Below are positions 39,191 through 46,798 of a DNA stretch of 64,000 bases, one piece after another. How positions within the stretch are numbered: the stretch's first letter is position 1; each line of letters opens with the position of its first letter. The notes beneath the pieces are model-generated. The model made no database searches, was not told where the DNA came from, and worked only from the letters and a program-made list of their open reading frames with translations. Source of the stretch: Shewanella vesiculosa (GTDB taxonomy: Bacteria > Pseudomonadota > Gammaproteobacteria > Enterobacterales > Shewanellaceae); NCBI RefSeq assembly GCF_021560015.1, contig NZ_CP073588.1, forward strand, positions 2,108,001 to 2,172,000, written 5' to 3'. A program made the position numbers and the translations under genes.

Positions 39191-40027
39191 TTAACCTATA
39201 TCTGATTCGGTAATACCTAACTTAGCCAACATCTCATGGTTTAATGTGATCTGTTTAGCTGGAGGGATCAATAGTGTGCTAATTGGGGTCAACCTAGCCT
39301 CAGGTAAAGACGACAAAGCCATGCGCTCGATTACTGGTGATTGAAATGGCAAATTGGCGGCTTCATATATCATCACTTGATGATCAAGAGGATACCATTG
39401 CGTTAAGTGCTCAACCAAAATCTGTAACCTCGCTTTAGTGGTACTAAATTGAGTCAAAGTATGTTCACCCGCTAGGGCTATCTGCCACAGTAAAAGATGC
39501 GTAGTAGGATCGGGCACATGATGATAAATCATGAACTGAGTCGCTTCAAAACTTTGATGGCCACTATTACCAGGATCGATTCCTAGGTCAGCCCACAAAC
39601 AAGCTTCCGCAGAAATACCCGGTAACATACTCGCATCATACCCCTCCAAACGAGCTTGTTTTATGGATAAATGCCCAACACAAGCAAATACTCCAGGATG
39701 ACCATATAAGGCGCATACGACTAACTTACCTAGGCGTACTTCACGCAAAACAGCATTAACCATTTCAGCATAAGTAGCACGGCGGTTTTTTATCTCGCCG
39801 CATTGTGCGTAATAAGGCTGCAGCGAACGCACGTCAGAATTAAGCGACATTAGCCATCGTTCAGAAAAACCATCGGGCACTAACGAAAACACCACATCAG
39901 CATGCTCAATATAACTCAAACTCAACGCGCCTATTTGCCCTGCTAACTGCAATCCTGTTCCAACACAAATCAGACGGCCTTTTTTTACATTGGATAATGT
40001 TGCACTTTGCGATTGTTGAATAGTCAT
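39191..40027 (-). CDS. Borosin alpha-N-methyltransferase (SonM-like)
   Basis: A SAM-dependent methyltransferase of the tetrapyrrole-methylase fold, 278 residues. It has the N-terminal GTG loop (ICVGTGLQ, G23-G25) and the Y-G-H-P-G-V-F motif at 108-114. The catalytic pattern of borosin N-methyltransferases is visible as Y72/Y73 then R82/R83 and Y86 (in NRRATYAEM). Cobalamin-pathway methylases lack that R-x3-Y motif. It should install successive backbone N-methyl groups on the core of the adjacent 70-residue peptide. The 329-bp spacer between the two genes holds no gene but room for a second promoter. Confidence 0.85.
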   Translation of the reverse strand: MTIQQSQSATLSNVKKGRLICVGTGLQLAGQIGALSLSYIEHADVVFSLVPDGFSERWLMSLNSDVRSLQPYYAQCGEIKNRRATYAEMVNAVLREVRLGKLVVCALYGHPGVFACVGHLSIKQARLEGYDASMLPGISAEACLWADLGIDPGNSGHQSFEATQFMIYHHVPDPTTHLLLWQIALAGEHTLTQFSTTKARLQILVEHLTQWYPLDHQVMIYEAANLPFQSPVIERMALSSLPEARLTPISTLLIPPAKQITLNHEMLAKLGITESDIG

Positions 40028-40334
40028 TGTTGTTTCTTTTTTGAACGCTGCAACTTGGATAAAGTTATTAATAATAAATGCTTAGTTAGATATAGCACTT
40101 AATAGTGACATAATTTAGTTCGATCGTTTAAATTGAACGATTTAACAACATCCTACCAACATTTGCTGTAATGCGTTAAATAAATATGAAAATTTACCTT
40201 AGATTTATTTACTGAAAAAATGGAACTTAGGGCGCTAAATTGACTCAAAGCCACAACATCTTTTAATAGACCCTTGTCAGCATAGGGACAGCTTGGGTAT
40301 GATGACCGACAGAATTTAGGAAGTAGCGCAGACA

Positions 40335-40838
40335 ATGATAAACAAAAAACAAAGTCTTACCCTTGTAAGCGCAGTAGCGCTTTCATTATCTCTTAGCGGA
40401 TGCAGTGTATTTGACTGGTTAATATATAAACCAGATGTGCCACAAGGCAACTACATGGAAACACAACAAGTCGAAAAACTTCGTGTCGACATGACTAAAG
40501 CACAAGCAGAATATATTTTAGGTCGCCCAGTATTACGCGACAGCTTCTCTGATGACACTTGGTACTATGTCTATCATTTCAAAAGTGGTCGAGATGCTAG
40601 CATTACTCATAAAGAGTTGATCATTCACTTTAATGGCGACACAATTTCCAGTGTTAGCGGCGATTACGATCTCAGTAAAGAATTTAATACTCCGCTGGAA
40701 CAAAGCTCATTGCCGTCCGTTAACGACCCAGATATGAAGCCTTTACTACCTGAAATTCGCCCAGATGCAAAACCGTTAGTTGAAGAACAACGTCCGGCAT
40801 TAAAGAACCAGGCAGAAAATGATAATACACCAACATAA
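40335..40838 (+). CDS. bamE: Outer membrane assembly factor BamE (SmpA)
   Basis: A lipoprotein of the BAM complex. The signal peptide ends LSLSGCSVFDWLIYKPDVPQGNY, and the conserved BamE core follows (VEKLRVDMTKAQAEYILGRPVLRDSFSDDTWYYVYHFK). At 167 residues it is longer than E. coli BamE because of a Pro/Asp-rich C-terminal tail (about 110-167), usual for Shewanella. Transcribed alone; a strong hairpin follows. The 307-bp spacer to the left shows no gene. Confidence 0.93.
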   Translation: MINKKQSLTLVSAVALSLSLSGCSVFDWLIYKPDVPQGNYMETQQVEKLRVDMTKAQAEYILGRPVLRDSFSDDTWYYVYHFKSGRDASITHKELIIHFNGDTISSVSGDYDLSKEFNTPLEQSSLPSVNDPDMKPLLPEIRPDAKPLVEEQRPALKNQAENDNTPT

Positions 40839-40865
40839 GCCACACAATAACATGTGATTTATACC

Positions 40866-40906
40866 AAAAAAAAGCAGGATCTCTCATGAGAGTCCTGCTT
40901 TTTTTT
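40866..40906. terminator. Bidirectional terminator after bamE
   Basis: AAAAAAAAGCAGGA...TCCTGCTTTTTTTT with CTCTCATGAGAG extending the hairpin. T-runs on both strands. Confidence 0.85.
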
Positions 40907-41141
40907 GGCATTTTTTTCATTGCCACACATCAATCGAGTTAACCTTAAACTAGCGTTAACACATGGATAAATTAACCAAAATAACTGTGCTTAACCTATT
41001 TAAAAATTAACATAGACGATTTATTTTGCAAACTTTGCCCTGCTTATTGCATCCATTGACTTGCGATAAACTCATCATTGACCCAAAGGATAATACTCAA
41101 AGGCCTAAGGCACATTTTGATAAACGGATATTATTCTATTT

Positions 41142-41477
41142 TTAGTTAACTTTAGCACCGGTTATTTTATTAATACGACCTTCATCTTTAGCTTTTTCGG
41201 CACGCTTACGGCGAACATCTTTAGGATCGGCAATTAGTGGGCGATATATTTCAACACGCTGCCCAGGAACAAGCACCTCATCATGTTTGGCCTGGCGGCT
41301 AAACACCCCAAGCTTAACTTCTTCAAGGTTAATATCTGGAAAAAATTTAACCATATCACTTTGCTTAACGGCTTCAATAAATGTGGTTCCTGGAGACACC
41401 ATCACCGAAATAATTTTCTGCTGTTTTGGTAATGCATAAATAACATCTACCGAAAACTTTTCTGTTTCATTCATCAC
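41142..41477 (-). CDS. rnfH: RnfH/RatB family ubiquitin-like protein
   Basis: A protein of 111 residues with a beta-grasp fold (FSVDVIYALPKQQKIISVMVSPGTTFIEAVKQS, LGVFSRQAKHDEVLVPGQRVEIYRPLIADPKDVRRKRAEKA). Found next to ratA in most Gammaproteobacteria. Its role is not firmly established, despite the RatAB toxin-antitoxin and Rnf names. It overlaps the ratA end by 11 bp. Confidence 0.93.
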   Translation of the reverse strand: MMNETEKFSVDVIYALPKQQKIISVMVSPGTTFIEAVKQSDMVKFFPDINLEEVKLGVFSRQAKHDEVLVPGQRVEIYRPLIADPKDVRRKRAEKAKDEGRINKITGAKVN

Positions 41478-41904
41478 GATAAATCACCTTTGCCCTATCG
41501 GTAAACGCCATTACCATAGACGACATTAAATCTTTAAACACTTTACCAAACGCCATATCAACCAGCATGTTTGAAAATTCAAAATCTAAATCAAACTCAA
41601 CTTTACAGGCATCTTCGGTTAGTTCAGTAAACTTCCATAGACCATGCATGTACTTAAAGGGACCATTTTCCAGTTCAAGTGAAATAGATTTAGCTTGCAC
41701 CACTTGATTACGAGTAGTAAATGTTTTACTGATCCCGGCTTTACTGACATCAACTGATGCCACCATGGTTTTGCCATCAAATTCCAGTACCTTGCCCCCA
41801 ACACATCCAGGTAGGAAAGCATGATACGATTCAACATCATTGACTAAATCATACATTTCTAAGGCACTAAATCTAACCAGCATACTTTTGGAAATCTTAG
41901 GCAT
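41467..41904 (-). CDS. ratA: RatA / coenzyme Q-binding START-like protein
   Basis: A protein of 145 residues with a START/polyketide-cyclase-like fold: YDLVNDVESYHAFLPGCVGGKVLE, NGPFKYMHGLWKFTELTEDACKVEFDLDFEFSNMLVDMAFGKVF. Relatives are Coq10-like lipid carriers, and in E. coli RatA inhibits 70S association. Divergent from smpB, the usual arrangement. Confidence 0.93.
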   Translation of the reverse strand: MPKISKSMLVRFSALEMYDLVNDVESYHAFLPGCVGGKVLEFDGKTMVASVDVSKAGISKTFTTRNQVVQAKSISLELENGPFKYMHGLWKFTELTEDACKVEFDLDFEFSNMLVDMAFGKVFKDLMSSMVMAFTDRAKVIYRDE

Positions 41905-42153
41905 CTGACATCACTATCCTTAATACAATAGCGGGATTTTATCACGTTAAACAAAAAAGGCATCTCTGAGAGTGTTAAATCGCGTTGGAAATAACACAAT
42001 CATCAAGAAACTCGGTATAATCGTTGTAATATCATAAATCTCCCCCATATCTATTATAGTTAGTAAACATAATAGAGTTTATCAAATGGGCTCACTGCGG
42101 GTTGTCCAGCACCATCCTTCAGGTCAATAACGGCAATCAGAACGGTAATAATA

Positions 42154-42642
42154 ATGGTAAAAAAGAAATCAGCAAACGCCTCAGCGAGCATCGCACGCAA
42201 TAAACGCGCGACCTTTGAATACCGCATTGAAGACAAAATCGAAGCGGGATTACAACTTATGGGCTGGGAAGTTAAGTCCATTCGCATGGGTAAAGTCAAT
42301 TTATCGGATTGTTATGTCTATATTAAAGAGGGTGAAGCTTTTATGCATGGTTGTACTATTCAACCACTGAATACTGCTTCAACCCATGTAATATGCGATC
42401 CAATCAGAACCAAAAAACTGCTATTGAAGCGCAGTGAAATTGACAAGCTTGCCGGCTTAATCGAACGTCAAGGCTATACGTTAATTCCTTTATCAATGTA
42501 CTGGCGCAAAGGTGCCTGGGTAAAAGTCGAAATAGGCTTAGGTAAAGGTAAGAAAGATCACGATAAACGTGAAGACACCAAAGAACGCGAGTGGAAAATC
42601 GAAAAAGCCCGCGTAATGAAAAAAGACAAAGAAAACGCTTAA
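42154..42642 (+). CDS. smpB: SsrA-binding protein SmpB
   Basis: The tmRNA partner in trans-translation. It has 162 residues: basic N-terminus ([19 protein letters not shown]), the OB-fold ([35 protein letters not shown]) and the C-terminal Lys/Arg tail ([21 protein letters not shown]) that mimics mRNA in the decoding site. It lies 145 bp upstream of ssrA, its functional partner. The ribosome site is weak. Confidence 0.96.
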   Translation: MVKKKSANASASIARNKRATFEYRIEDKIEAGLQLMGWEVKSIRMGKVNLSDCYVYIKEGEAFMHGCTIQPLNTASTHVICDPIRTKKLLLKRSEIDKLAGLIERQGYTLIPLSMYWRKGAWVKVEIGLGKGKKDHDKREDTKEREWKIEKARVMKKDKENA

Positions 42643-42771
42643 TATTGTTAATGGGCCACTGAAACGATGAAAACTGATAAGTTGTTATTGAACATAGGCC
42701 TATAACGAACAGATAGTGAACAAACGATTATATTTTGTTAATGGATACTAGGTATTCATCTCACAAAGCGT

Positions 42772-42777
42772 TATAGT
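42772..42777 (+). promoter_or_regulatory. Predicted -10 of ssrA
   Basis: TATAGT, ten bases before the mature tmRNA 5' end; no good -35 was picked out. Confidence 0.45.
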
Positions 42778-42787
42778 TAACTCAATT

Positions 42788-43143
42788 GGGGGCGATTCTG
42801 GATTCGACAGGATTCACGAAACCCAAGGAGCATGTCGAGGGGCGGTTGGCCTCGTAAAAAGCCGCACCGTTATAGTTGCAAACGACTCTAACTACTCTCT
42901 AGCAGCTTAGGCTAGCTAGCCATCAACCACACGTTTCGCACGTGGACAGTGGATTCTGATGGTCATATTACAGTGTGCTAGCGAGGGAACTCCGTCCGGG
43001 GGTGAACCGCGAAACAGTACCGGACTCACCAAGTAGCATCCTGTCTTTCGGAGACTGCTTGGTTAAATAAAAGAGAGACTAAACATGTAGTGCCGAGGAT
43101 GTAGGCTTTCTGGACGCGGGTTCAAGTCCCGCCGCCTCCACCA
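42788..43143 (+). ncRNA. ssrA: Transfer-messenger RNA
   Basis: A tmRNA of 356 nt. The 5' end GGGGGCG pairs with CGCCTCC before ACCA at the 3' end (one G-U pair), forming the acceptor stem, and GGTTCAAGTCCC is the T-loop region. The resume codon GCA at 42878 opens the tag ANDSNYSLAA, ending at TAG (42908-42910). Pseudoknot arms are evident in the middle. It rescues stalled ribosomes with SmpB. The prophage begins at or just within its 3' end, and the gene is intact, so integration rebuilt the 3' sequence. Confidence 0.96.
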
Positions 43144-43146
43144 ATT
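43110..43146 (+). other. Predicted attL of the prophage in the ssrA 3' end
   Basis: Chromosomal gene order stops at ssrA and phage-type sequence begins directly after it; the T-arm/acceptor 3' part of ssrA is a common integrase target. The exact crossover cannot be set without the second copy (attR), which should lie beyond the right edge. The integrase gene is not in the window. Confidence 0.6.
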
Positions 43147-43151
43147 AAAAC

Positions 43152-43182
43152 AAAGGGTTAGCCGAAAGGCTAACCCTTTTTC
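43152..43182 (+). terminator. Terminator downstream of ssrA
   Basis: AAGGGTTAGCC-GAAA-GGCTAACCCTT then TTT. A stable 11-bp stem with a GNRA loop. Confidence 0.88.
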
Positions 43183-43189
43183 TTTGCCT

Positions 43190-43230
43190 AATGGCGACAA
43201 AATGGCGACAGCGGAATTTTAATGGCGGCA
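43190..43230 (+). repeat. Three short direct repeats beside attL
   Basis: AATGGCGACA at 43190 and 43201 and AATGGCGGCA at 43221. Repeats of this kind next to an attachment site may be integrase or excisionase arm sites. The following stretch to about 43800 shows AGATCT palindromes near 43450 and a hairpin-like AAAGCCCGC...GCGGTTTT near 43540, but no convincing gene. Confidence 0.4.
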
Positions 43231-43811
43231 GTTAGTCGCATTCGGTTAAGCAATTTCTGATTTCAGTTTTATTTTGATCTAATTCATTGTTTTAATTTAG
43301 CTTGATCCAACCACATTATTTTATACCTACCTATAAAACATCCACGAAAACCATCGAAACCCAACAAAAATAAACACTTATATTTTCAAAAGGCATTAAC
43401 CCCGCTGTATGGAACTGTAAAACAGTGAAATAAATCGCGATCTTTTCAGATCTTAGATCTTTTAAAAGTCCCAGTATCTACGCTGGTTAGCCCTATGAAC
43501 TGCATTATTGTAAAACTGAAAAAAAATTAACATAAAAAGCCCGCAGGAGGGTGAGGAAGAGTGCGGTTTTCGTGACTTTGTTTTTGTGTTGCTGAGGGTT
43601 TATGTGGTTAAAACTGGTGTGAGGTAAATGGTGGACGATTTAGTGTATAGGTTTGTACTGACGTAGATTAAATTCCCAAAGCAGGAACTTAACCAGTATC
43701 ATGTCGAATGTTGATATAAAAGCTATAACCCTGATGATTGTTCTAACAGAAATAAAAGTTATAGTGCTTAGAATGGTTAAACCCGTGAGCGCAACTGTTC
43801 TTAATAAACAA

Positions 43812-44036
43812 TTACCATGGCTCACCGCAATTAGGACAATAACCTGAATCATGTGAAATCATCCCATAGAATGAATTGCACTCTTCACATTTTTTATTCA
43901 TACCTACAGGTTGCGAAACCTCGTTTGGAATCATCTGCTTCCCACAAACATTGCAAGTTGGATGAGCAGACCCAGAAAACACTTGAACTTGTACATGACC
44001 TAATGGGCACTTCATTCCAAATGCTACTGTGATCAT
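43812..44036 (-). CDS. Zinc-ribbon protein, prophage cargo
   Basis: A protein of 74 residues with three C-x2-C-type pairs (HPTCNVCGKQM, KKCEECNSF, GYCPNCGEPW), preceded by a single Cys and His (KCPLGHVQV). The last two pairs could form one zinc ribbon and the first pair plus Cys/His a second. It overlaps the upstream gene by 4 bp (ATGA), so the two are coupled. It lies outside the structural block, next to attL, where temperate phages often carry accessory genes. The function is unknown. Confidence 0.75.
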   Translation of the reverse strand: MITVAFGMKCPLGHVQVQVFSGSAHPTCNVCGKQMIPNEVSQPVGMNKKCEECNSFYGMISHDSGYCPNCGEPW

Positions 44037-44461
44037 ATCTTTACTCCGGTAATATTTTTTGAATTTTTACCTTCAACATTTACTACAGTACCAGGCTTAA
44101 ACGAGACAGAACGGTCTGATGAGACATCTATGCCTGTAACATTATCAGCTCCCTCCCCTCTAACATTGATTGTCCCACTTACTTCAACGAAGGGAGCCCC
44201 TTTTTGTTGGGCATCATTTAACATCTCAGTGATACATACATCAATTTTCTGAACTAACTTGCATAGAAGGTCTAGCTGAATTTCTTGCTTTTCAGCCTTT
44301 ACTTCTTTGTCACCGGCGGTTAATGCATGTAAAAGAGAATCCCCCACTACAGGAATCAGCTTAACCAGCGCGCCAAAAGCAGCTTTGTTTCTGATCGACT
44401 TACCTTCCTTTTCAAGCTTATCAGAAATCACTTTATCAATACTCGAACAAGAATTGCTCAT
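44033..44461 (-). CDS. Unknown two-part protein, prophage cargo
   Basis: A protein of 142 residues that I do not recognise. The N-terminal half (1-90) is helical and amphipathic, with a hydrophobic stretch AAFGALVKLIPVVGDSLLHALTAG (about 27-50) that may insert into a membrane. The C-terminal half (95-142) is a short beta-rich repeat: VSGTINVRGEGADNVTGIDV and VNVEGKNSKNITGVKI share the pattern of N-V-x-G-x(3-4)-N-[VI]-T-G. The upstream 65-95 bases hold a pentanucleotide repeat. It is coupled to the zinc-ribbon gene. Candidate phage-defence or lysogenic-conversion pair, by position only. Confidence 0.7.
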   Translation of the reverse strand: MSNSCSSIDKVISDKLEKEGKSIRNKAAFGALVKLIPVVGDSLLHALTAGDKEVKAEKQEIQLDLLCKLVQKIDVCITEMLNDAQQKGAPFVEVSGTINVRGEGADNVTGIDVSSDRSVSFKPGTVVNVEGKNSKNITGVKI

Positions 44462-44525
44462 AGTTACTCTTACTTTGACTATTTATTGAAATTGCGTTCT
44501 AACGTGAGTTGTGACAATGCCACAC

Positions 44526-44555
44526 CTAAACTAAACTAAACTAAACTAAACTAAA
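44526..44555. repeat. CTAAA x6 simple-sequence repeat
   Basis: Six perfect copies of CTAAA, 65 bases upstream of the cargo gene start. Because it is in the promoter region, copy-number change could alter promoter spacing and switch expression. The rest of the 44462-44840 spacer shows no gene. Confidence 0.85.
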
Positions 44556-44840
44556 CAGTTATGCCATAAACATTTTGACCCGTTTAGAATAAAAATCAAT
44601 TATTATTAATATATTACAAGCAATTTGTAAAATTCACAATTGCGATTCACTTCTCTTCGAACTCCCAATGCTCAACACCTTTTGGGATTAAGTGTTTGTA
44701 AATTCGTCTACATTACAAAGCAAGGATTTCATGCTTGGATTACTGCAAATTAATTAGCGTGTTTTGTGGGAAGTTAATTCAGCGGTGCCCTTTATCTAGT
44801 TAGATAAAGGGTATAGTTAAGTTTGAAGGGATTAGCTTTA

Positions 44841-45602
44841 TCACTTAGTTATTGGGTCAAGTCTGCCTTTTTGGCTGCTGGCTTCTGATGCTTTGCCATT
44901 GAAGTCGCCTGACTGGTTTGGTGGTTGCGTTGAACCTGGCCCAGATGCAATGCCCGGATGTGTGTGGCCTGCGCATGTTGTTGCTAATGCGCTAACAGTG
45001 GCCATGAGTTCTGATAGTAGTTTCAGCACATTTTCGCCATCGCTACCTATCCATGTTTTGGGGCTGCGGTGGTCTTGTTCTATGCTGGCTGTGACTTTGC
45101 GGGTTTCACATTGTAGTTCGGCCAGTTTACCAATGATGTCTTTTAATGATTCATCGGTTTTGTTCTCAAAGTTACCTTTGTCGTCGATATGCTGATAAAC
45201 CCCATCGCGTACTTGGGTGCGGGTTTCGCCCTCTTTGATAGCAGGTAAGTCCCAACCAAAGGGTAATACAGTTCTGATGAATGGTTTATCTGGTCTGCCA
45301 TAGGCAAAAGCAATTTCGACAATTGCACCAATAGCCGGCGGTTCTAGTCGGCCTGCTTTATTGCCTGCACCTGGTAATGGTAACGGTACGGCTTGAAGTA
45401 CCTTTGATTTTGTCTCAGTGCCATTTTCGTCAAGCAGCTGCACGTCAACTGCATAACGTGGATAAAATGGATCACTGCCGCGTTCTCCGTCTATGTCGGG
45501 TAATTCCGGCAAGGAAACTACTTTACCCCAACGTGGTAAATGCAGCTTTGAGGTTAGTTCTGGGAATAAGCGGCGAATAATTCTATTGATTATGGTTTCC
45601 AT
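44841..45602 (-). CDS. Baseplate spike-like protein (gpV-type OB fold)
   Basis: A protein of 253 residues. The N-terminal half has an OB-fold signature of baseplate spikes (WGKVVSLPELPDIDGERGSDPFYPRYAVDVQLLD, PAIGAIVEIAFAYGRPDKPFIRTVLP). The second half is helical with a C-terminal GHTHPGIASGPGS segment, the H-x-H type loop seen where metal binds near the tip of spike proteins. It is the last gene of the tail block before the cargo genes and overlaps nothing. Confidence 0.7.
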   Translation of the reverse strand: METIINRIIRRLFPELTSKLHLPRWGKVVSLPELPDIDGERGSDPFYPRYAVDVQLLDENGTETKSKVLQAVPLPLPGAGNKAGRLEPPAIGAIVEIAFAYGRPDKPFIRTVLPFGWDLPAIKEGETRTQVRDGVYQHIDDKGNFENKTDESLKDIIGKLAELQCETRKVTASIEQDHRSPKTWIGSDGENVLKLLSELMATVSALATTCAGHTHPGIASGPGSTQPPNQSGDFNGKASEASSQKGRLDPITK

Positions 45603-45605
45603 ATA

Positions 45606-46295
45606 TCACCACGTTATGGTCATTTGAGTTTCTTTAAACTCAACGGTTTTGATGCGGCTACCGTTGGCTAATACGTTTGGCCTAATCATTGGTGCTGCTG
45701 GTATGGTTGCCGTTCGTCCGGCTTGGTGGTTAGTCATTAATCTGTTTTGGATGACAATTGGCTTATCTGCCCAAAAGCTATCTTGATAGCTACCAACGTA
45801 TATTTTGCCATTACCTTGCTGTTGCCAAATAAAATCGTCAATACGGAATGAACGGCCAATGTTGTCTAGCATGGCGTAACCTGAACTGTCGCAGTAAAAA
45901 CACGGTATTGCGGTATCAGCGTAAGCGCTATCAGGTACTAAAAACTCAAGCCCTGTTAATTGGCTTAGTTCGTCTAATACTTGCTTTAAGGTTGGATGAC
46001 GTAGCATGACGCTGTAATTCAGTGCTAACGATGCTGATAATTCACGACAAAATAAGGTATACCAGCCATTAACTGCAGGCATGACACGTTCAACATAACC
46101 TATAAACACTCTATCAATCATGTCACCCCAACCAAGATCCACCGCAACAATCGCATGCTGTTTAACTTTGGTGTTTACGGTGATTTGGCAATTACCTGGT
46201 GTAGTTGATTGCAGCACGACCCAATGATCAGCCATATCGACTTTTTGATTGTCGATATAGGCTCTGGCAATAAATCGTGCATTAGGGGTACTCAT
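45606..46295 (-). CDS. Phage baseplate hub-like protein
   Basis: A protein of 229 residues. The repeated beta-strand pattern and segments such as DRVFIGYVERVMPAVNGWYTLFCRELSASLALNYSVMLRHPTLKQVLDELSQLTGLEFL resemble hub proteins of the gpD/gp44 class that hold the spike to the tail tube. It is three bases from the spike gene and shares a base with the upstream gene, as in other HP1/K139-like tails. I am unsure of the exact family. Confidence 0.55.
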   Translation of the reverse strand: MSTPNARFIARAYIDNQKVDMADHWVVLQSTTPGNCQITVNTKVKQHAIVAVDLGWGDMIDRVFIGYVERVMPAVNGWYTLFCRELSASLALNYSVMLRHPTLKQVLDELSQLTGLEFLVPDSAYADTAIPCFYCDSSGYAMLDNIGRSFRIDDFIWQQQGNGKIYVGSYQDSFWADKPIVIQNRLMTNHQAGRTATIPAAPMIRPNVLANGSRIKTVEFKETQMTITW

Positions 46296-46795
46296 TACGA
46301 CCTCAAGCTGCCAAAGTTATCCGTTAGGTTTTGTTGCAGTGATGCATATTGAAAACCCGACTCGCCAGTAGCGCTAGCCCCTTGCTGATTAGCAGCCGCA
46401 TCTGGTTGGCGTTCTTCTACCTTTTGCGGCACGCTTCTATATTCTTGCAAGGTAAAACTAATTGACCATTGCCGAGTGGTTTGTTGCTCAACGGCTTCAA
46501 TTTTACTGGCGAATTTGATTTGCTTAATGCCTAACGCATCAGCGGTTTTATTGCTGATGCGGTACATAACACGCGCCCCGGCTTCTGTCGCCTCGGCCAA
46601 CTTAAATAGGTTTGTTAGCTGTTGTGCATCCGCAAATGGAATAAATCCCGATACTGCCAGCATCTTTGCCTTGGTACCCGTTTCGGCTACATCAGTACTT
46701 GAGCTTTGGCCACTGGCATCATCACTAGCAAGCTCTTGGCTTGCCGTGATGCGTAGTGATTTAAGGATGATTTTCGTCGCATTGATAGTTAGCAT
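46295..46795 (-). CDS. Phage baseplate complex protein
   Basis: A protein of 166 residues. A beta-rich core (LTINATKIILKSLRITAS, ALGIKQIKFASKIEAVEQQTTRQWSISFTLQEYRSV) is followed by a Gln/Ala-rich C-terminal tail. The position between the tail fibre and hub genes fits a baseplate component of HP1/K139-like phages. There is no clear match to a named P2 protein. Confidence 0.55.
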   Translation of the reverse strand: MLTINATKIILKSLRITASQELASDDASGQSSSTDVAETGTKAKMLAVSGFIPFADAQQLTNLFKLAEATEAGARVMYRISNKTADALGIKQIKFASKIEAVEQQTTRQWSISFTLQEYRSVPQKVEERQPDAAANQQGASATGESGFQYASLQQNLTDNFGSLRS

Positions 46796-46798
46796 TTT

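Noticed and set aside
39191..40027. Precorrin or uroporphyrin methyltransferase
   Set aside because: The fold is the same, but the Y-x-R-x3-Y pattern and the neighbouring 70-residue SonA-like peptide fit a borosin enzyme; no cobalamin genes are nearby.
41142..41904. RatA-RatB as a toxin-antitoxin system
   Set aside because: The old name suggests this, but the conserved ratA-rnfH pair beside smpB is a housekeeping locus and not an accessory toxin pair.
43640..43852. A 70-codon hydrophobic frame on the minus strand after the zinc-ribbon gene
   Set aside because: It starts inside the zinc-ribbon gene, has no ribosome site and looks like a translated AT-rich spacer with repeated Ile/Val/Leu.
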